Below are positions 36,326 through 46,903 of a DNA stretch of 64,000 bases, one piece after another. Position numbers and translations under genes: made by a program. Source of the stretch: Reyranella sp. (lineage in GTDB: Bacteria; Pseudomonadota; Alphaproteobacteria; Reyranellales; Reyranellaceae); assembly GCA_029946105.1 (NCBI GenBank), contig JAQSDW010000002.1, positions 1 to 64,000 of the forward strand, given 5' to 3'. The notes beneath the pieces are model-generated. The model worked only from the letters and a program-made list of their open reading frames with translations. It was not told where the DNA came from and did not search any database. The first letter of the stretch is position 1. Every line of letters starts with the position of its first letter.

Positions 36326-36333
36326 GGCGGCCG
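36311..36333 (+). promoter_or_regulatory. Hairpin at the thrS stop codon
   Basis: CGGCCGCCC / GGGCGGCCG (36311-36319, 36325-36333) forms a perfect 9-bp stem with a TTCTA loop spanning the thrS stop. No T tract follows, so it may protect or process the mRNA between thrS and infC rather than terminate it. Confidence 0.5.
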
Positions 36334-36396
36334 CGGTTTCGTATCCCGCCCCGTCCGTATCGAAAGAAGGGGGGCTTCAACGAAGGAGAGAAAGCC

Positions 36397-36933
36397 ATAG
36401 CCAGACCTGCTCAACAGAGCGCGCCCACCCGCGAGGGTCCGCGCGTCAACGCCGAAATCAAATCGCCACAAGTCCGACTGATCGACGAGAACGGCGAGAT
36501 GGTCGGCGTCGTCAGCACCCGCGAGGCCATCGAGATGGCCGAGGAAGCCAGTCTCGATCTGATCGAGATCTCGCCCAACGCGGTTCCGCCGGTCGCCAAG
36601 ATTTCCGACTACGGCAAGTACAAGTACGAAGCGCAGAAGAAGGCTCACGAGGCGCGCAAGCACCAGAAGGTCATCGAGGTCAAAGAGATCAAGATGCGCC
36701 CCAACATCGATGAGCATGACTACGAAGTGAAGATGCGCGCCATGAAGCGGTTCATCGAGGAAGGCGACAAGGTGAAGGTCACCCTGCGTTTCCGCGGCCG
36801 CGAGATGGTCCACTCCGAACTCGGCCTCCAGGTCCTCAACCGCGTACGTGGCGAGATGGACCCGCTGACCAAGATCGAATCGATGCCGCGCATGGAAGGC
36901 CGGCAGATGATCATGGTGCTGGCGCCGAAGTAG
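36397..36933 (+). CDS. infC: Translation initiation factor IF-3
   Basis: Product of 178 aa, the normal length, if translation starts at ATA 36397 ([17 protein letters not shown] follows). AAGGAG lies nine bases upstream. The track lists only the segment from internal ATG 36499, which would remove the conserved N-terminal [19 protein letters not shown] region. Non-AUG starts are a known feature of infC, where IF-3 discriminates against its own start codon. IF-3 binds the 30S subunit and checks initiator tRNA pairing. The C-terminal domain ([10 protein letters not shown]) is complete. Confidence 0.93.
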   Translation: MARPAQQSAPTREGPRVNAEIKSPQVRLIDENGEMVGVVSTREAIEMAEEASLDLIEISPNAVPPVAKISDYGKYKYEAQKKAHEARKHQKVIEVKEIKMRPNIDEHDYEVKMRAMKRFIEEGDKVKVTLRFRGREMVHSELGLQVLNRVRGEMDPLTKIESMPRMEGRQMIMVLAPK

Positions 36934-36958
36934 GCGCCAGGCCGGCCTTCTGTTTTTT
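36919..36958 (+). terminator. Hairpin/terminator at the end of infC
   Basis: CTGGCGCC-GAAGTA-GGCGCCAG (36919-36940) overlaps the infC stop. A T6 run follows at 36953-36958 after a further GGCCGGCC palindrome. The distance to the T run makes the strength uncertain. It would separate infC from the convergent gene. Confidence 0.55.
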
Positions 36959-36964
36959 GGCTCT

Positions 36965-37786
36965 CTACTTTTTCAGGAGCCGCTCGCGCAACGTCACGCT
37001 CCCGACGTCGCGCAATTCGTCGGGGTCGAACTGGCCGGCCGCCACCGTGCCGTCCGGCCAGCGCACGCTGTAGACCATCGGACCCGCGAACGACATCGGG
37101 CCCTCTGCCTTGGCGTTCATCCAGTAGTCGCAGCGCACCGGATCGTCGGGCGCCAGTTGTTGCGCGCTGCAGATCCGGTGCAGCACGTAGGGAATGAAGC
37201 GCGCTCGGCCGCCCTCGGGCGCCGTTTTGTAATTGAGCGCCATCGAGCGGATCTCCCGGCCGCAGCGGTTGACCTTGAAGATCTTGGCCGCCCCGGGTGC
37301 GCCGCGGCGAATTTCCTCCAGCGTGCCGACCAGGATACCGAGGGCACGGTCGCGTGCCGCCCCGGTGAAGCCGGCGGCAATCAGCGCCGCCTCATATTGG
37401 CCGATCGCCTCGGCGACCGCGGGCGCCGGATAGCCGGCGCGGCCGAGGTCGCGCGCCCAGGAATAGGTTTCGAGGGCACGTGCCACCATTTCACCGGTGA
37501 GACCCGCGTGCTCCGACCAGTCGCCAAGAACATTGGCGGAGGTCCAGCAGTACTTCAGCAGATTGTAGCCCTCGGGTTCGACCGGCCGCGCCCGCGCGTC
37601 GACAGTACCGATCACATGCGCCGCCACGGATTTGATCAGCATGTATTGGGACGTGGGGTTGTCGCGCACACGCTCGGAACTGGACAAGGTGACGGCAGGT
37701 TCGGTCGCAGCCGGTACGGGCGTTTGCGCCCGGCAGGGAGCGGCCGCGAACAGCGCGAGAAGAGCAAAGGTTGCGGTTTTCGTCAT
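36965..37786 (-). CDS. Secreted protein of unknown function
   Basis: Product of 273 aa with signal peptide MTKTATFALLALFAAAPCRA. The mature region is mostly helical, with LLKYCWTSANVLGDWSEHAG, then a small C-terminal segment with paired Cys (RICSAQ, RCDYWMN). No family recognised. It lies within the block that separates infC from rpmI. Confidence 0.72.
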   Translation of the reverse strand: MTKTATFALLALFAAAPCRAQTPVPAATEPAVTLSSSERVRDNPTSQYMLIKSVAAHVIGTVDARARPVEPEGYNLLKYCWTSANVLGDWSEHAGLTGEMVARALETYSWARDLGRAGYPAPAVAEAIGQYEAALIAAGFTGAARDRALGILVGTLEEIRRGAPGAAKIFKVNRCGREIRSMALNYKTAPEGGRARFIPYVLHRICSAQQLAPDDPVRCDYWMNAKAEGPMSFAGPMVYSVRWPDGTVAAGQFDPDELRDVGSVTLRERLLKK

Positions 37787-37820
37787 GGTTGAATGTTAGC
37801 CTTCCCGAGGAGGATAACGC

Positions 37821-38804
37821 ATGAATCTCATGGTGGTTGCAATTGTGGCTTCTGTTGCGGGGTTCACCGCCTCGGTGGCCGCCCAACCACTCGGCCCGGA
37901 AGCCGCCCGCACCTATGCCGACTTCCAGAAGCTGGGACCGCACCGTGTCTTTGCGATCGCTGCCGACGGCAAGGGATATCTTTGGACCGGCAGCGGCGGC
38001 GCCGATCCTGCTGGTCCCGTTGCGGGTGCATTGAAGTCCTGCGCCGATCGCAGCAAGTCGGCGTGCACGCTTTACGCCGTCAACAATGTCGTCCTGAACG
38101 GCCGGGACTGGAAGGCCGCCGCGCCGCCGCAACTGGCGCCGATCGGGCGCCTGCGGCCCGAGCCATAATGGGAGAACAAGGGACCGCAAGCAGCAACCGG
38201 CCTGAGCGTGTGGAGCCACGGCTACAAGGGCGGCAAGGACGCGACCTCGTCCGCGCCGCAAGGCTATGTCGGCATCTTCGCCACCCAGGGTTACGACCTC
38301 TATCGCTTCGACCGCGAATGGATCCGCGACTGGCCGGGCGACGCCACGCAGCTCGCCGAGGCGGTGCGGCAGGCCAAGGCGATGGGCTATCGCCGCGTGA
38401 TCCTGGCAGGACAATCGGCCGGCGGCTGGGTATCGCTGGCAGCGACCATGCGCGGTGCCCCGGTCGACGGCGTGATCTCGATCTCTGCCGCCCACCACGG
38501 CGAGGTCAAGGACATGCGCGACGTTTCCATCGCGCGTTCGGAATGGCAACAGATCGTAAAAGGCATCAAGCCCGGACCGCGTATTGCCATGGTGAACTTC
38601 ACCGGCGACAGCTACGATGTGGGCGGACGCATGGACGATGCGAGCGCCGCCTTCGCCGCCTCGGGCGTACAGGCCGTCATCATCTCCGATCCCGCGGGTT
38701 TCAAGGGCCACGGCGCGGGATACGACAACGCTTTTGCCCGCAAGTTCGGCCCCTGCATCGCGCAGTTCATCGAAACCGGCGCCAAGCAGCCGCCCTGCAA
38801 TTGA
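37821..38804 (+). pseudogene. Alpha/beta hydrolase gene with in-frame ochre codon
   Basis: The track lists two ORFs (37821-38168 and 38208-38804) that are in the same frame. The first ends GRLRPEP-TAA at 38166-38168 and the frame continues without a gap as WENKGPQAATGLSVWSHGYKG. Joined, they give one secreted protein of about 326 residues: a signal peptide (AGFTASVAAQ), an N-terminal domain and a hydrolase domain with nucleophile motif GQSAGGW and a late acid/His pair. A TAC or TAT to TAA change would explain the break. The rest of the gene is intact, so the event is recent or a base error. Confidence 0.8.
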
Positions 38805-38823
38805 TGGCGTCGCCGAGGGAGAT

Positions 38824-39393
38824 CTAGCCGCGGAAGCCCGCGGCGGCGATGAACCTGTCGATTTCGACTTGGGGCACAGGCTTTCCCGTCGAAGAGCATC
38901 GCATGGCGTTCAGGATCCACTGATAGCCGGCGCGGACAGAGGGCCCGTACTTGCGGATGCCGACGCACGACTCGCCGTCAGCACCGACGAAGGTGATGTA
39001 TTCGACGCCGCCGCGGTCGCCCAGCTGGGAGAAGTTGCTGGCGCCCCTGGCCTCGCGGGTCATTTCCTGGAGCCCGTCCTGCAGGGACTTGGCTTCCATG
39101 ATGCTCGAACCCAGGCTCGTCACCTCGTTGGCATGGTAGAAGAATTTGTGGCCGTTCAGCGTGCCCTCGGTCGACCAGCGTCGGAACGTGCCGCCGGCAC
39201 CCCCGCTCCAGTATCCCGTACCGCCGGCATATTCCTGCGTTGCACGGCATTTCAAACCGGGCGGCGCGATGATCTTCGACTGGATACATTCGATATCCGA
39301 CCAGACCGGGGCCTGTTGAGCGCTTGCCCCACCGACGAGGGCGATCACACAAAGCGTCGAGAGCGCCGAACCGAAAGCAATCCTGGCCATCAT
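38824..39393 (-). CDS. Secreted protein of unknown function
   Basis: Product of 189 aa from ATG 39393 (a second ATG follows). Signal peptide with ALSTLCVIALVGGASA. The mature domain has four Cys (CIQSK, CRATQ, CVGIR, CSSTG) that could form two disulfides and a GGTGYWSGGAGG loop. No family recognised. It lies in the block between infC and rpmI. Confidence 0.72.
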   Translation of the reverse strand: MMARIAFGSALSTLCVIALVGGASAQQAPVWSDIECIQSKIIAPPGLKCRATQEYAGGTGYWSGGAGGTFRRWSTEGTLNGHKFFYHANEVTSLGSSIMEAKSLQDGLQEMTREARGASNFSQLGDRGGVEYITFVGADGESCVGIRKYGPSVRAGYQWILNAMRCSSTGKPVPQVEIDRFIAAAGFRG

Positions 39394-39457
39394 GTGACTT
39401 CACCATTCATATACCCGGACGGCGACGGTATCGCGATCGAGACGGTCTGCTCAAGCC

Positions 39458-40213
39458 TCAGGGCATGTAAGACCCGCCATTGACATGCAGGACCTGGCCA
39501 GTCGTGGCGTTCGAGTCGTCGGATGCCAAGAAGATCGCGGTGCGGGCGATCTGCTCTGGCGTCAACAGCTTGCCGCCGAGCGGAATGTTGACGCGGGCCA
39601 TCTCGATCAACTCGGCGTCGGTGTTGCCGTAGCGCGGTTGCGCCGTATCGGTGGTGCCGGGGGCGATGGCGTTGACCCGGATATCGTGCGGCGCGAGTTC
39701 GAGTGCCATGGCGCGCGTCATGGAGACGATGCCTCCCTTGCTGGCGCTGTAGTGCACGCCGCGCACGGCGCCGCGAACCGACTGCGAGGAAAGATTGATG
39801 ATCGAGCCTGGCTTGCCGGCGGCGATCAATGCCTTGGCCACTGCAATCGTGGCGAAGCAGCCGGCCTTCAGGTTGATGTCGAGCACATGGTCCCAGTCGC
39901 TTTCGCGCATTTCGAGCAATGGCACTCGGGGATAGACGCCGGCGTTGTTCACCAGGATAGCGGGCGGCCCGAGTTCGCGGACCGCCTCGGCCACCATCGC
40001 CTCGACTTCGGTGAGGCGGGAGACGTCGGCCCTGATGAGAAGGGCGCGGCGGCCGGCGGCCCGGACGCTCGCGGCCACGGCCTCGGCGGCAGCCTGGTCG
40101 TCGAGCCAGGTGAGCGCCACGTCAGCCCCCTCCCCGGCCAATGCGACCGCAATGGCGGCCCCGATGCCCTGCTGCGCCCCTGTCACGAGCGCCACCCTGC
40201 CTGCCAGTTTCAT
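39458..40213 (-). CDS. SDR family NAD(P)-dependent oxidoreductase
   Basis: Product of 251 aa from ATG 40213; the track start at 40264 is too early. Classical short-chain dehydrogenase: cofactor loop TGAQQGIGAA, NNAG, catalytic Ser in NLSSQS and YSASK. It resembles 3-oxoacyl-ACP reductase or glucose dehydrogenase relatives; the substrate is unknown. It is divergent from rpmI with a shared promoter region. Confidence 0.92.
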   Translation of the reverse strand: MKLAGRVALVTGAQQGIGAAIAVALAGEGADVALTWLDDQAAAEAVAASVRAAGRRALLIRADVSRLTEVEAMVAEAVRELGPPAILVNNAGVYPRVPLLEMRESDWDHVLDINLKAGCFATIAVAKALIAAGKPGSIINLSSQSVRGAVRGVHYSASKGGIVSMTRAMALELAPHDIRVNAIAPGTTDTAQPRYGNTDAELIEMARVNIPLGGKLLTPEQIARTAIFLASDDSNATTGQVLHVNGGSYMP

Positions 40214-40258
40214 GCGAAAATTCCCTCTCCCGCGCCGCTCTGCCGGATCCTGGCACGC

Positions 40259-40287
40259 TTGCACGGACTGGGCCGCATCGCTATAAG
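40259..40287 (+). promoter_or_regulatory. Promoter of rpmI-rplT
   Basis: TTGCAC (40259-40264), 17 bp, TATAAG (40282-40287) is a good sigma-70 match 131 bp before rpmI. It explains how rpmI-rplT is expressed apart from infC. The long 5' leader could carry the L20-type autoregulatory site. Confidence 0.6.
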
Positions 40288-40417
40288 CCCCGTTCCTTCG
40301 AGTGGCCTGGCCAATAAGGGCATTGCCTCGGCTGCTTTGTAAGGACTTTTCGGCTCCCTGTTTCGATAGGGGGTCGGGACCTGTGCTCCGGCGCTAACCC
40401 TTTGAAAAGGAACAAAA

Positions 40418-40621
40418 ATGCCCAAGATGAAGACCAAGAGCGGGGCCAAGAAGCGTTTTCGCTTCACGGCCTCCGGTAAAGTGAAGCATGGCGTCGTCGG
40501 CAAGCGCCACGGCATGACGAAGCGGGGCAACCGCTTCCTGCGCCAGCAGACCGGCATGACCCTGGTGTCCGATCCGGACACGCGGATCATCAAGCGCAAC
40601 TTCTTTCCGTACGAGAGGTAG
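40418..40621 (+). CDS. rpmI: 50S ribosomal protein L35
   Basis: Product of 67 aa, very basic, opening [14 protein letters not shown] and ending RNFFPYER, typical of L35. Strong AAAAGGA ribosome-binding site. Followed after 3 bp by rplT. Confidence 0.98.
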   Translation: MPKMKTKSGAKKRFRFTASGKVKHGVVGKRHGMTKRGNRFLRQQTGMTLVSDPDTRIIKRNFFPYER

Positions 40622-40624
40622 ACC

Positions 40625-40981
40625 ATGTCACGCGTCAAGCGGGGCGTGGCTGCACACGCTCGTCACAAGAAGGTCCTCAAGCTCGCCAAGGGCTATCGCG
40701 GCCGTTCCAATGCGGCGTTCCGCGTCGCCATCGAGAAGGTCGAGAAGGGCCTGCAGTATGCCTATCGCGATCGCCGCAACAAGAAGCGTGCGTTCCGCGG
40801 TCTGTGGATCCAGCGCATCAATGCCGCGACCCGCGAGCATGGTCTCACCTACTCGCAGTTCATGAACGGCATCCTCAAGGCGGGGATCGAGGTCGACCGC
40901 AAGGTCATGGCCGATCTCGCCGTGCGGGAGCCGGCGGCGTTCAAGGCTTTGGTCGAACAGGCGCAAGCGGCTCTGAAGTAG
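40625..40981 (+). CDS. rplT: 50S ribosomal protein L20
   Basis: Product of 118 aa. [21 protein letters not shown] is the L20 N-terminal extension that enters the 23S rRNA, and the globular C-terminal half is normal. L20 also represses its own operon in other bacteria. A terminator follows 55 bp later. Confidence 0.98.
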   Translation: MSRVKRGVAAHARHKKVLKLAKGYRGRSNAAFRVAIEKVEKGLQYAYRDRRNKKRAFRGLWIQRINAATREHGLTYSQFMNGILKAGIEVDRKVMADLAVREPAAFKALVEQAQAALK

Positions 40982-41036
40982 GGCCCGCCCTCAAGTAGTA
41001 CGTCGCGCCAGGGGGCGCTTCGGAAACGAGATCAAG

Positions 41037-41067
41037 GAGGGAGCCTGGACCACAGGCTCCCTCTTTT
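41037..41067 (+). terminator. Terminator/attenuator between rplT and pheS
   Basis: GAGGGAGCCTG-GACCA-CAGGCTCCCTC followed by TTTT: a perfect 11-bp stem ending 29 bp before the pheS start. It will end most rplT transcripts. Since no pheS promoter is evident after it, partial read-through (attenuation) may set pheST level. No Phe-rich leader peptide was found. Confidence 0.85.
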
Positions 41068-41095
41068 CGTGTCGGGTTCAGAGAGAACGGCAGAG

Positions 41096-42208
41096 ATGGA
41101 CGATCTTTCGACGATCAAGAGTGCGGCGCTCGACGCCGTCATCGCCGCCACCGATCTCGGGGCGCTCGAGGCAGTGCGCGTGGCCGTGCTCGGCAAGAAG
41201 GGCAGCGTCACCGGGCTGATGAAGACCCTGGGCGCGATGGCGCCCGAGCAGCGCCGCGAATTCGGCGCCAAGGTCAACGAGCTGAAGGGCGAGGTCGAAG
41301 CGGCGCTCGAGGCCCGCAAGGGAACGCTCAGTACATCGGCACTGGCGACCCGGCTCGCGTCGGAGAAAGTCGACATCAGCCTGCCGATCCGGCCCGAGGG
41401 CCAGGGTGTCGAGAGGGGCAGCCTGCATCCGATCGGCCAGGTGATGGACGAGGTCGGCGCGATCTTCGGCGAGATGGGATTCACCTGGGCCGACGGTCCC
41501 GACATCGAGGACGACTGGCACAACTTCACCGCGCTCAACATTCCGCCGAACCATCCGGCACGTCAGATGCAGGACACCTTCTATCTGCCGCCGCGCGCCG
41601 ACGGCACGCCGATGGTGCTGCGCACCCATACCTCGCCGGTGCAGGCGCGCACCATGCTGAGCAAGGACGTGCAGATGCGGTTGGCCGACGGCGGATCGCT
41701 GCGCATCATCGTGCCCGGCCGCACCTACCGCATCGACAGCGACGCCACCCATGCGCCGATGTTCCACCAGGTCGAGGGCCTGGTGATCGATCGCACGACG
41801 CACATGGGCCACCTGAAGGGCTGCCTGGTCGATTTCTGCCGCGCCTTCTTCGAGATCGACGACCTGCCGCTGCGCTTCCGCCCGTCCTACTTCCCCTTCA
41901 CCGAGCCGTCGGCCGAGGTCGACATCGGCTGTTCGTGGAAGGACGGCGAGCTCAAGATCGGCGCGGGCGACTCGTGGCTCGAGATCCTGGGCTCCGGCAT
42001 GGTCCATCCCAACGTCATCCGGAATTGCGGACTCGATCCCGCGATCTACCAGGGCTTCGCCTTCGGCATGGGCATCGACCGCATCGCCATGCTGAAATAC
42101 GGCATTCCCGACCTGCGCAGCTTCTTCGATTCGGATCTGCGCTGGCTGCGCCACTACGGCTTCTCCGCGCTGGAATCGCCCTCCCTCACTGGAGGGCTCG
42201 GGCGATGA
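41096..42208 (+). CDS. pheS: Phenylalanyl-tRNA synthetase alpha subunit
   Basis: Product of 370 aa from ATG 41096; the track GTG at 41069 lies next to the terminator. N-terminal coiled-coil (1-100) and class II catalytic core with [19 protein letters not shown] and [12 protein letters not shown]. Charges tRNA-Phe as an (alpha beta)2 enzyme. Stop overlaps pheT start (ATGA). Confidence 0.98.
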   Translation: MDDLSTIKSAALDAVIAATDLGALEAVRVAVLGKKGSVTGLMKTLGAMAPEQRREFGAKVNELKGEVEAALEARKGTLSTSALATRLASEKVDISLPIRPEGQGVERGSLHPIGQVMDEVGAIFGEMGFTWADGPDIEDDWHNFTALNIPPNHPARQMQDTFYLPPRADGTPMVLRTHTSPVQARTMLSKDVQMRLADGGSLRIIVPGRTYRIDSDATHAPMFHQVEGLVIDRTTHMGHLKGCLVDFCRAFFEIDDLPLRFRPSYFPFTEPSAEVDIGCSWKDGELKIGAGDSWLEILGSGMVHPNVIRNCGLDPAIYQGFAFGMGIDRIAMLKYGIPDLRSFFDSDLRWLRHYGFSALESPSLTGGLGR

Positions 42209-44604
42209 AGTTCACGCTCAGCTGGCTCAAGGAGCATCTCGATACCGAAGCGACGCTGGCCGAGGTGCGCGATCACCTGACCATGCTCGGCCTCGAGGTC
42301 GAGGGCATCACCAATCCGGCCGAGGCCCTGAAAGGCTTCGTGGTCGGCTACGTCATCGAGGCGATCCAGCATCCTAACGCAGACCGGCTGCGCGTCTGCA
42401 AGGTCGACACCGGCACGGGCACGATCCAGGTCGTGTGCGGCGCGCCCAATGCGCGGACCGGCATGAAGGGGATCTTCGCGCCGTCGGGCAGCTACATTCC
42501 CGGCACCGGCATCACGCTGAAGGCCAGCAAGATCCGCGGCGAGGAGAGCAATGGCATGCTCTGCTCCTCGCGCGAGCTGCGGCTCGGCGACGATCACAGC
42601 GGCATCATCGATCTGCCGGAAAGCGCCACGACTGGCTCGCCGGCGGCCGAAGCACTCGGCCTCGACGATGCGGTGATCGAGATCAAGGCCACACCCAATC
42701 GTGGCGATTGTCTGGGCGTGCACGGCATCGCGCGCGATCTCGCGGCGGCGGGCCTCGGCACGCTGAAGCCACCGAAGGTCGACAAGATCAAGGGCGGCTA
42801 TGCGAGCCCGATCAAGTGGACGCACGGCTACGAGGCCACGCCCGACAGCCCCTGCCCGCTCGTGGTCGGCCGGCATTTTCGCGGCATCAAGAACGGCCCC
42901 TCGCCCGACTGGCTGCAACGCCGCCTGAAGGCGGTCGGTCTGAGGCCAATCTCGACCCTGGTCGACATCACCAACCTGGTGACCTTCGATCTCAACCGGC
43001 CGCTGCACGTGTTCGACGCCGGAAAGCTGTCGGGCGATCTCGTCATGCGCCAGGCGCTCGACGGCGAGCAGATCCTGGCGCTCGACGGCAAGACCTATGC
43101 GCTCGATCCCTCGATTTCGGTCATCGCCGATTCGAAGGGCGTGCACGGCATCGGCGGCATCATGGGCGGCGAGGATACCGGCGTGCAGGAAGACACCACC
43201 GAGGTGTTCCTCGAAGCTGCCTACTTCCAGCCGATCGGCATCGCGGCGTCTGGCCGCAAGCTCGGCATCCTATCCGACGCGCGCTATCGCAACGAGCGCG
43301 GCATCGACCCTGAATCGTGCTGGTGGGGCGCCGAGGCGGCGACCCGGCTGATCCTCGAGCTTTGCGGCGGCGAGGCGAGCGAGATCGTCTCTAGCGGCGT
43401 CATGACGGCCTGGCAGCGCAGCTTCGAGCTGCGCGCCGATCGCGTAAAGACACTGACCGGCATCGACGTGCCAGCCGCGGACACCGCCGCGATCCTGGGC
43501 AAGCTGGGCTTCGCGGTGACCGGCAACGGCCCATGGACGGCCGCCGTGCCGTCCTGGCGTCCCGATATCGTGGGCGAGGCCGACCTGGTCGAGGAAGTGA
43601 CCCGGGTGTTCGGCTTCGACAAGATCCCGACCACGTCGCTGCCACAGCTGTCGCCGACCTCGAAGCCGGTGCGCGACTGGCTGCAGCGCCGCGTGCCGCA
43701 GGCGCGGCGGGCGCTGGGTGCGCGCGGCCTGAACGAGGCGGTCACCTGGTCGTTCATGCCGCTCAAACAGGCCGAGCGTTTCGGCGGCGGCGGCGCCGAC
43801 CTGCGCCTGCTGAACTCGATCGCCTCCGAACTCGACACGATGCGGCCTTCGATTCTGCCCAACCTGATTGACGCAGCCACGCGCAACGAGTCGCGCGGCC
43901 TGTCCGATCCGGCGCTGTTCGAGGTCGGCCCGCAGTACAAGGACGCAACGCCCACAGGCCAGCGCACCGTGGCCGCGGGGCTGCGCCACAACATGGCCGT
44001 GCCGCGCAACTGGGCCGGCCCCGCCCGCACGGTCGACGCCTTCGACGCCAAGGCCGACGCCATGGCCGTGCTGGCCGGCATCGGTGCGCCGGTCGAAAAC
44101 ATGAGTGCGCAACCCGGTGCGCCGGACTGGTATCACCCGGGCCGATCGGGCGCGATCAAGCTCGGTGACCGCGTGATGGCGCATTTCGGCGAGCTCCATC
44201 CCGAGATTGCCGCCGCCGCCGACCTAAAAGGTCCGGTCGCCGCCTTCGAGGTGTTCCTCGATGCGCCGCCGCCACCCAAGGCCAAAGCCTCCAAGGCGCG
44301 GCCCAAGCTCGTGCTGTCGGCCTTCCAGCCGGTCGAGCGCGACTTCGCCTTCCTGGTCGACACGAGCGTCGAGGCGGAGAAGATCGTCCGCGCCGCGCGC
44401 AATGCCGACAAGGCGCTGATCGTGAGCGCACGGGCCTTCGACCTCTACGCCGGCAAGGGCGTGCCCGAGGGCAGGAAATCCATCGCCATCGCCGTCACCC
44501 TGCAGCCGGTCGAGCGCACGCTCACCGATGCGGAGATCGAGGCGGCCTCGGCCAAGATCGTGGCGGCTGTCGCCAAGGCGACCGGCGCCGTGTTGCGTGG
44601 CTAG
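42205..44604 (+). CDS. pheT: Phenylalanyl-tRNA synthetase beta subunit
   Basis: Product of 799 aa from ATG 42205. An N-terminal tRNA-binding (EMAP-like) domain with [15 protein letters not shown] is followed by the B3/B4 editing domain, a B5 domain, the catalytic-like domain ([19 protein letters not shown]) and a C-terminal ferredoxin-fold anticodon domain. Length is normal. Coupled to pheS by a 4-bp overlap. Confidence 0.98.
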   Translation: MKFTLSWLKEHLDTEATLAEVRDHLTMLGLEVEGITNPAEALKGFVVGYVIEAIQHPNADRLRVCKVDTGTGTIQVVCGAPNARTGMKGIFAPSGSYIPGTGITLKASKIRGEESNGMLCSSRELRLGDDHSGIIDLPESATTGSPAAEALGLDDAVIEIKATPNRGDCLGVHGIARDLAAAGLGTLKPPKVDKIKGGYASPIKWTHGYEATPDSPCPLVVGRHFRGIKNGPSPDWLQRRLKAVGLRPISTLVDITNLVTFDLNRPLHVFDAGKLSGDLVMRQALDGEQILALDGKTYALDPSISVIADSKGVHGIGGIMGGEDTGVQEDTTEVFLEAAYFQPIGIAASGRKLGILSDARYRNERGIDPESCWWGAEAATRLILELCGGEASEIVSSGVMTAWQRSFELRADRVKTLTGIDVPAADTAAILGKLGFAVTGNGPWTAAVPSWRPDIVGEADLVEEVTRVFGFDKIPTTSLPQLSPTSKPVRDWLQRRVPQARRALGARGLNEAVTWSFMPLKQAERFGGGGADLRLLNSIASELDTMRPSILPNLIDAATRNESRGLSDPALFEVGPQYKDATPTGQRTVAAGLRHNMAVPRNWAGPARTVDAFDAKADAMAVLAGIGAPVENMSAQPGAPDWYHPGRSGAIKLGDRVMAHFGELHPEIAAAADLKGPVAAFEVFLDAPPPPKAKASKARPKLVLSAFQPVERDFAFLVDTSVEAEKIVRAARNADKALIVSARAFDLYAGKGVPEGRKSIAIAVTLQPVERTLTDAEIEAASAKIVAAVAKATGAVLRG

Positions 44605-44616
44605 AGTTAGAGTGAA

Positions 44617-46419
44617 ATGACCGACCTGTCGTTGATCCGCAATTTCTCGATCATCGCCCACATCGACCACGGCAAGAGCACGCTGGCCGACCGGCTGCTG
44701 ATGCGCTGCGGCGCGGTGACCGAACGCGAGTTCCACGACCAGATGCTCGATTCGATGGATATCGAACGCGAGCGCGGCATCACCATCAAGGCGCAGACGG
44801 TGCGGCTCAATTACCCCGCCCTGGACGGCAAGACCTACGTGCTCAATCTCATGGACACGCCGGGCCACGTCGACTTCGCCTATGAAGTCAGCCGCTCGCT
44901 GGCGGCCTGCGAGGGCTCGCTGCTGGTGGTCGATGCGAGCCAGGGCGTCGAGGCGCAGACGCTGGCCAACGCCTATCACGCGATCGATGCCAACCACGAG
45001 ATCATCCCGGTCCTGAACAAGGTCGACCTGCCATCCGCCGATCCCGAGCGGGTGTGCAAGGAGATCGAGGACGTGATCGGCATCGACACATCCGAGGCCG
45101 CGCACGTGTCGGCTAAAACCGGCGTCGGCATCGACGAGCTGCTGGAACTGATGGTGCGGCGACTGCCGGCGCCGACCGGCGAACGCAACGCGCCCTTGAA
45201 GGCGCTGCTGGTCGACAGCTGGTACGACCCGTACCTCGGCGTCGTCACCCTGGTGCGCGTCAAGGACGGCGTGCTGAAGAAGGGCATGCGCATCCGCATG
45301 ATGGCGGCGGCCGCCTCCTACGATCTCGACAAGGTCGGCATCTTCGCACCCAAGGCTACGGATGCGGCCGAGCTGGGACCGGGCGAGATCGGCTTCATCA
45401 TCGCCGGCATCAAGACCATCGCCGACTGCAAGGTCGGCGACACGATCACCGACGACCGCAAGCCCGCGGCCGAGATGCTGGCGGGCTTCAAGCCATCGGT
45501 GCCGGTGGTGTTCTGCGGCCTTTTCCCGGCCGATGCCGCCGAGTTCGAGACGCTGCGCGAATCGCTCTCCAAGCTCAGGCTGAACGACAGCTCGTTCCAT
45601 TTCGAGCCCGAATCGAGCGCAGCGCTGGGCTTCGGCTTCCGCTGCGGATTCCTCGGTCTCCTGCATCTCGAGATCGTGCAGGAGCGGCTGGAGCGCGAGT
45701 TCAACCTCGACCTCGTCACGACAGCACCTTCGGTCGTCTACAAGGTCAAGATGACGGACGGCACGGAGATGGAGCTGCACAATCCGGCCGACTATCCCGA
45801 CCCGGTCTATATCGAGAGCATGCAGGAGCCGTGGATCAAGGCCACGATCATCACGCCCGACGAACATCTGGGCTCCGTGCTGACGCTCTGCCAGGACCGG
45901 CGCGGCCAGCAGATCGAGCTCACCTACGCCGGCACCCGCGCCATGGCGGTCTATCGCCTGCCGCTGAACGAGGTGGTGTTCGACTTCTACGATCGCCTGA
46001 AGTCGGTGACGCGCGGCTATGCCAGCTTCGACTACGAGATCGACGGCTACGAGGAAAGCGAGCTGGTGAAGCTCTCGATCCTGGTCAATGCCGAGCCGGT
46101 CGATGCGCTCTCCATGATCGTGCACAAGAACGCCGCCGAAAGCCGCGGCCGGGCGCTCTGCGAGCGGCTGAAGGACCTGATCCCGCGCCAGCTCTTCAAG
46201 ATCGCCATCCAGGCGGCGATCGGCGGCCGGGTGATCGCGCGCGAGACCATCAGCGCGATGCGCAAGGACGTGCTGGCCAAGTGCTATGGCGGCGACATCA
46301 GCCGCAAGAAGAAGCTTCTGGAGAAGCAGAAGAAGGGCAAGAAGCGCATGCGCCAGATCGGCGACGTGGAAATCCCGCAGTCGGCCTTCATCGCCGCGCT
46401 GAAGATGGACAATCGCTGA
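44617..46419 (+). CDS. lepA: Elongation factor 4 (LepA)
   Basis: Product of 600 aa. G-domain motifs [22 protein letters not shown] and [10 protein letters not shown]. LepA-type C-terminal domain with the Lys-rich [16 protein letters not shown] ribosomal GTPase that affects initiation and back-translocation. Twelve bp after pheT, so may be on the same transcript. Confidence 0.98.
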   Translation: MTDLSLIRNFSIIAHIDHGKSTLADRLLMRCGAVTEREFHDQMLDSMDIERERGITIKAQTVRLNYPALDGKTYVLNLMDTPGHVDFAYEVSRSLAACEGSLLVVDASQGVEAQTLANAYHAIDANHEIIPVLNKVDLPSADPERVCKEIEDVIGIDTSEAAHVSAKTGVGIDELLELMVRRLPAPTGERNAPLKALLVDSWYDPYLGVVTLVRVKDGVLKKGMRIRMMAAAASYDLDKVGIFAPKATDAAELGPGEIGFIIAGIKTIADCKVGDTITDDRKPAAEMLAGFKPSVPVVFCGLFPADAAEFETLRESLSKLRLNDSSFHFEPESSAALGFGFRCGFLGLLHLEIVQERLEREFNLDLVTTAPSVVYKVKMTDGTEMELHNPADYPDPVYIESMQEPWIKATIITPDEHLGSVLTLCQDRRGQQIELTYAGTRAMAVYRLPLNEVVFDFYDRLKSVTRGYASFDYEIDGYEESELVKLSILVNAEPVDALSMIVHKNAAESRGRALCERLKDLIPRQLFKIAIQAAIGGRVIARETISAMRKDVLAKCYGGDISRKKKLLEKQKKGKKRMRQIGDVEIPQSAFIAALKMDNR

Positions 46420-46436
46420 TCAGCTGAGGGCGCTGA

Positions 46437-46796
46437 TCAGCTGAGGCCGCGGCTGCGCCGCCGCCGCGGCGGGCGCGAGCCGATGAAGAAGACGGACTCG
46501 CGTTGCTGGCCGCTGCGCCCGCCCAGCCACAGGCAGACCAGGCCCAGACCCAGGAAGGCCGGCAGGACCGGAACCATCAGGACGGGCCGCACCATCCAGC
46601 TCCACAGCACGGTCGAGAGATGCCTCTGGACGGCGCTCTGGCTGTAGGCCAGCGAGCGGGCATCGAGGTGCGACCACAGGTCGCCGAACCCCAGCAGGTG
46701 GAAGGACCCTTCCGCCCACCAGGCAAGCCCGTCATGCACCACCGCCGCAACCGCCAGCGCCAGCAACAACCACCCCAAAACGCGAAACACCACCAT
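46437..46796 (-). CDS. Small membrane protein of unknown function
   Basis: Product of 119 aa from ATG 46796; the track start is further upstream. Two membrane segments (VVFRVLGWLLLALAVAAVV and PVLMVPVLPAFLGLGLVCLWL) with a soluble segment between and an Arg-rich cytosolic tail. No family recognised. Lies between lepA and tRNA-Ser. Confidence 0.65.
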   Translation of the reverse strand: MVVFRVLGWLLLALAVAAVVHDGLAWWAEGSFHLLGFGDLWSHLDARSLAYSQSAVQRHLSTVLWSWMVRPVLMVPVLPAFLGLGLVCLWLGGRSGQQRESVFFIGSRPPRRRRSRGLS

Positions 46797-46903
46797 CGAT
46801 CCCCCAAATGGCGGCCGGCACCCTAGCCAAGTCGGCAGGTCGGGGGAAGATGCCGTTGCCCATGGCGGCGGTCGCGCTATAAGAGCGGCCAACCGCACTC
46901 CCC

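Noticed and set aside
88-38804. Stop-codon reassignment as explanation for the two interrupted genes
   Set aside because: One stop is TAG and the other TAA, and other genes in the window terminate normally with both codons.
44224-46125. 633-aa antisense ORF over lepA
   Set aside because: Shadow frame; lepA is unambiguous.
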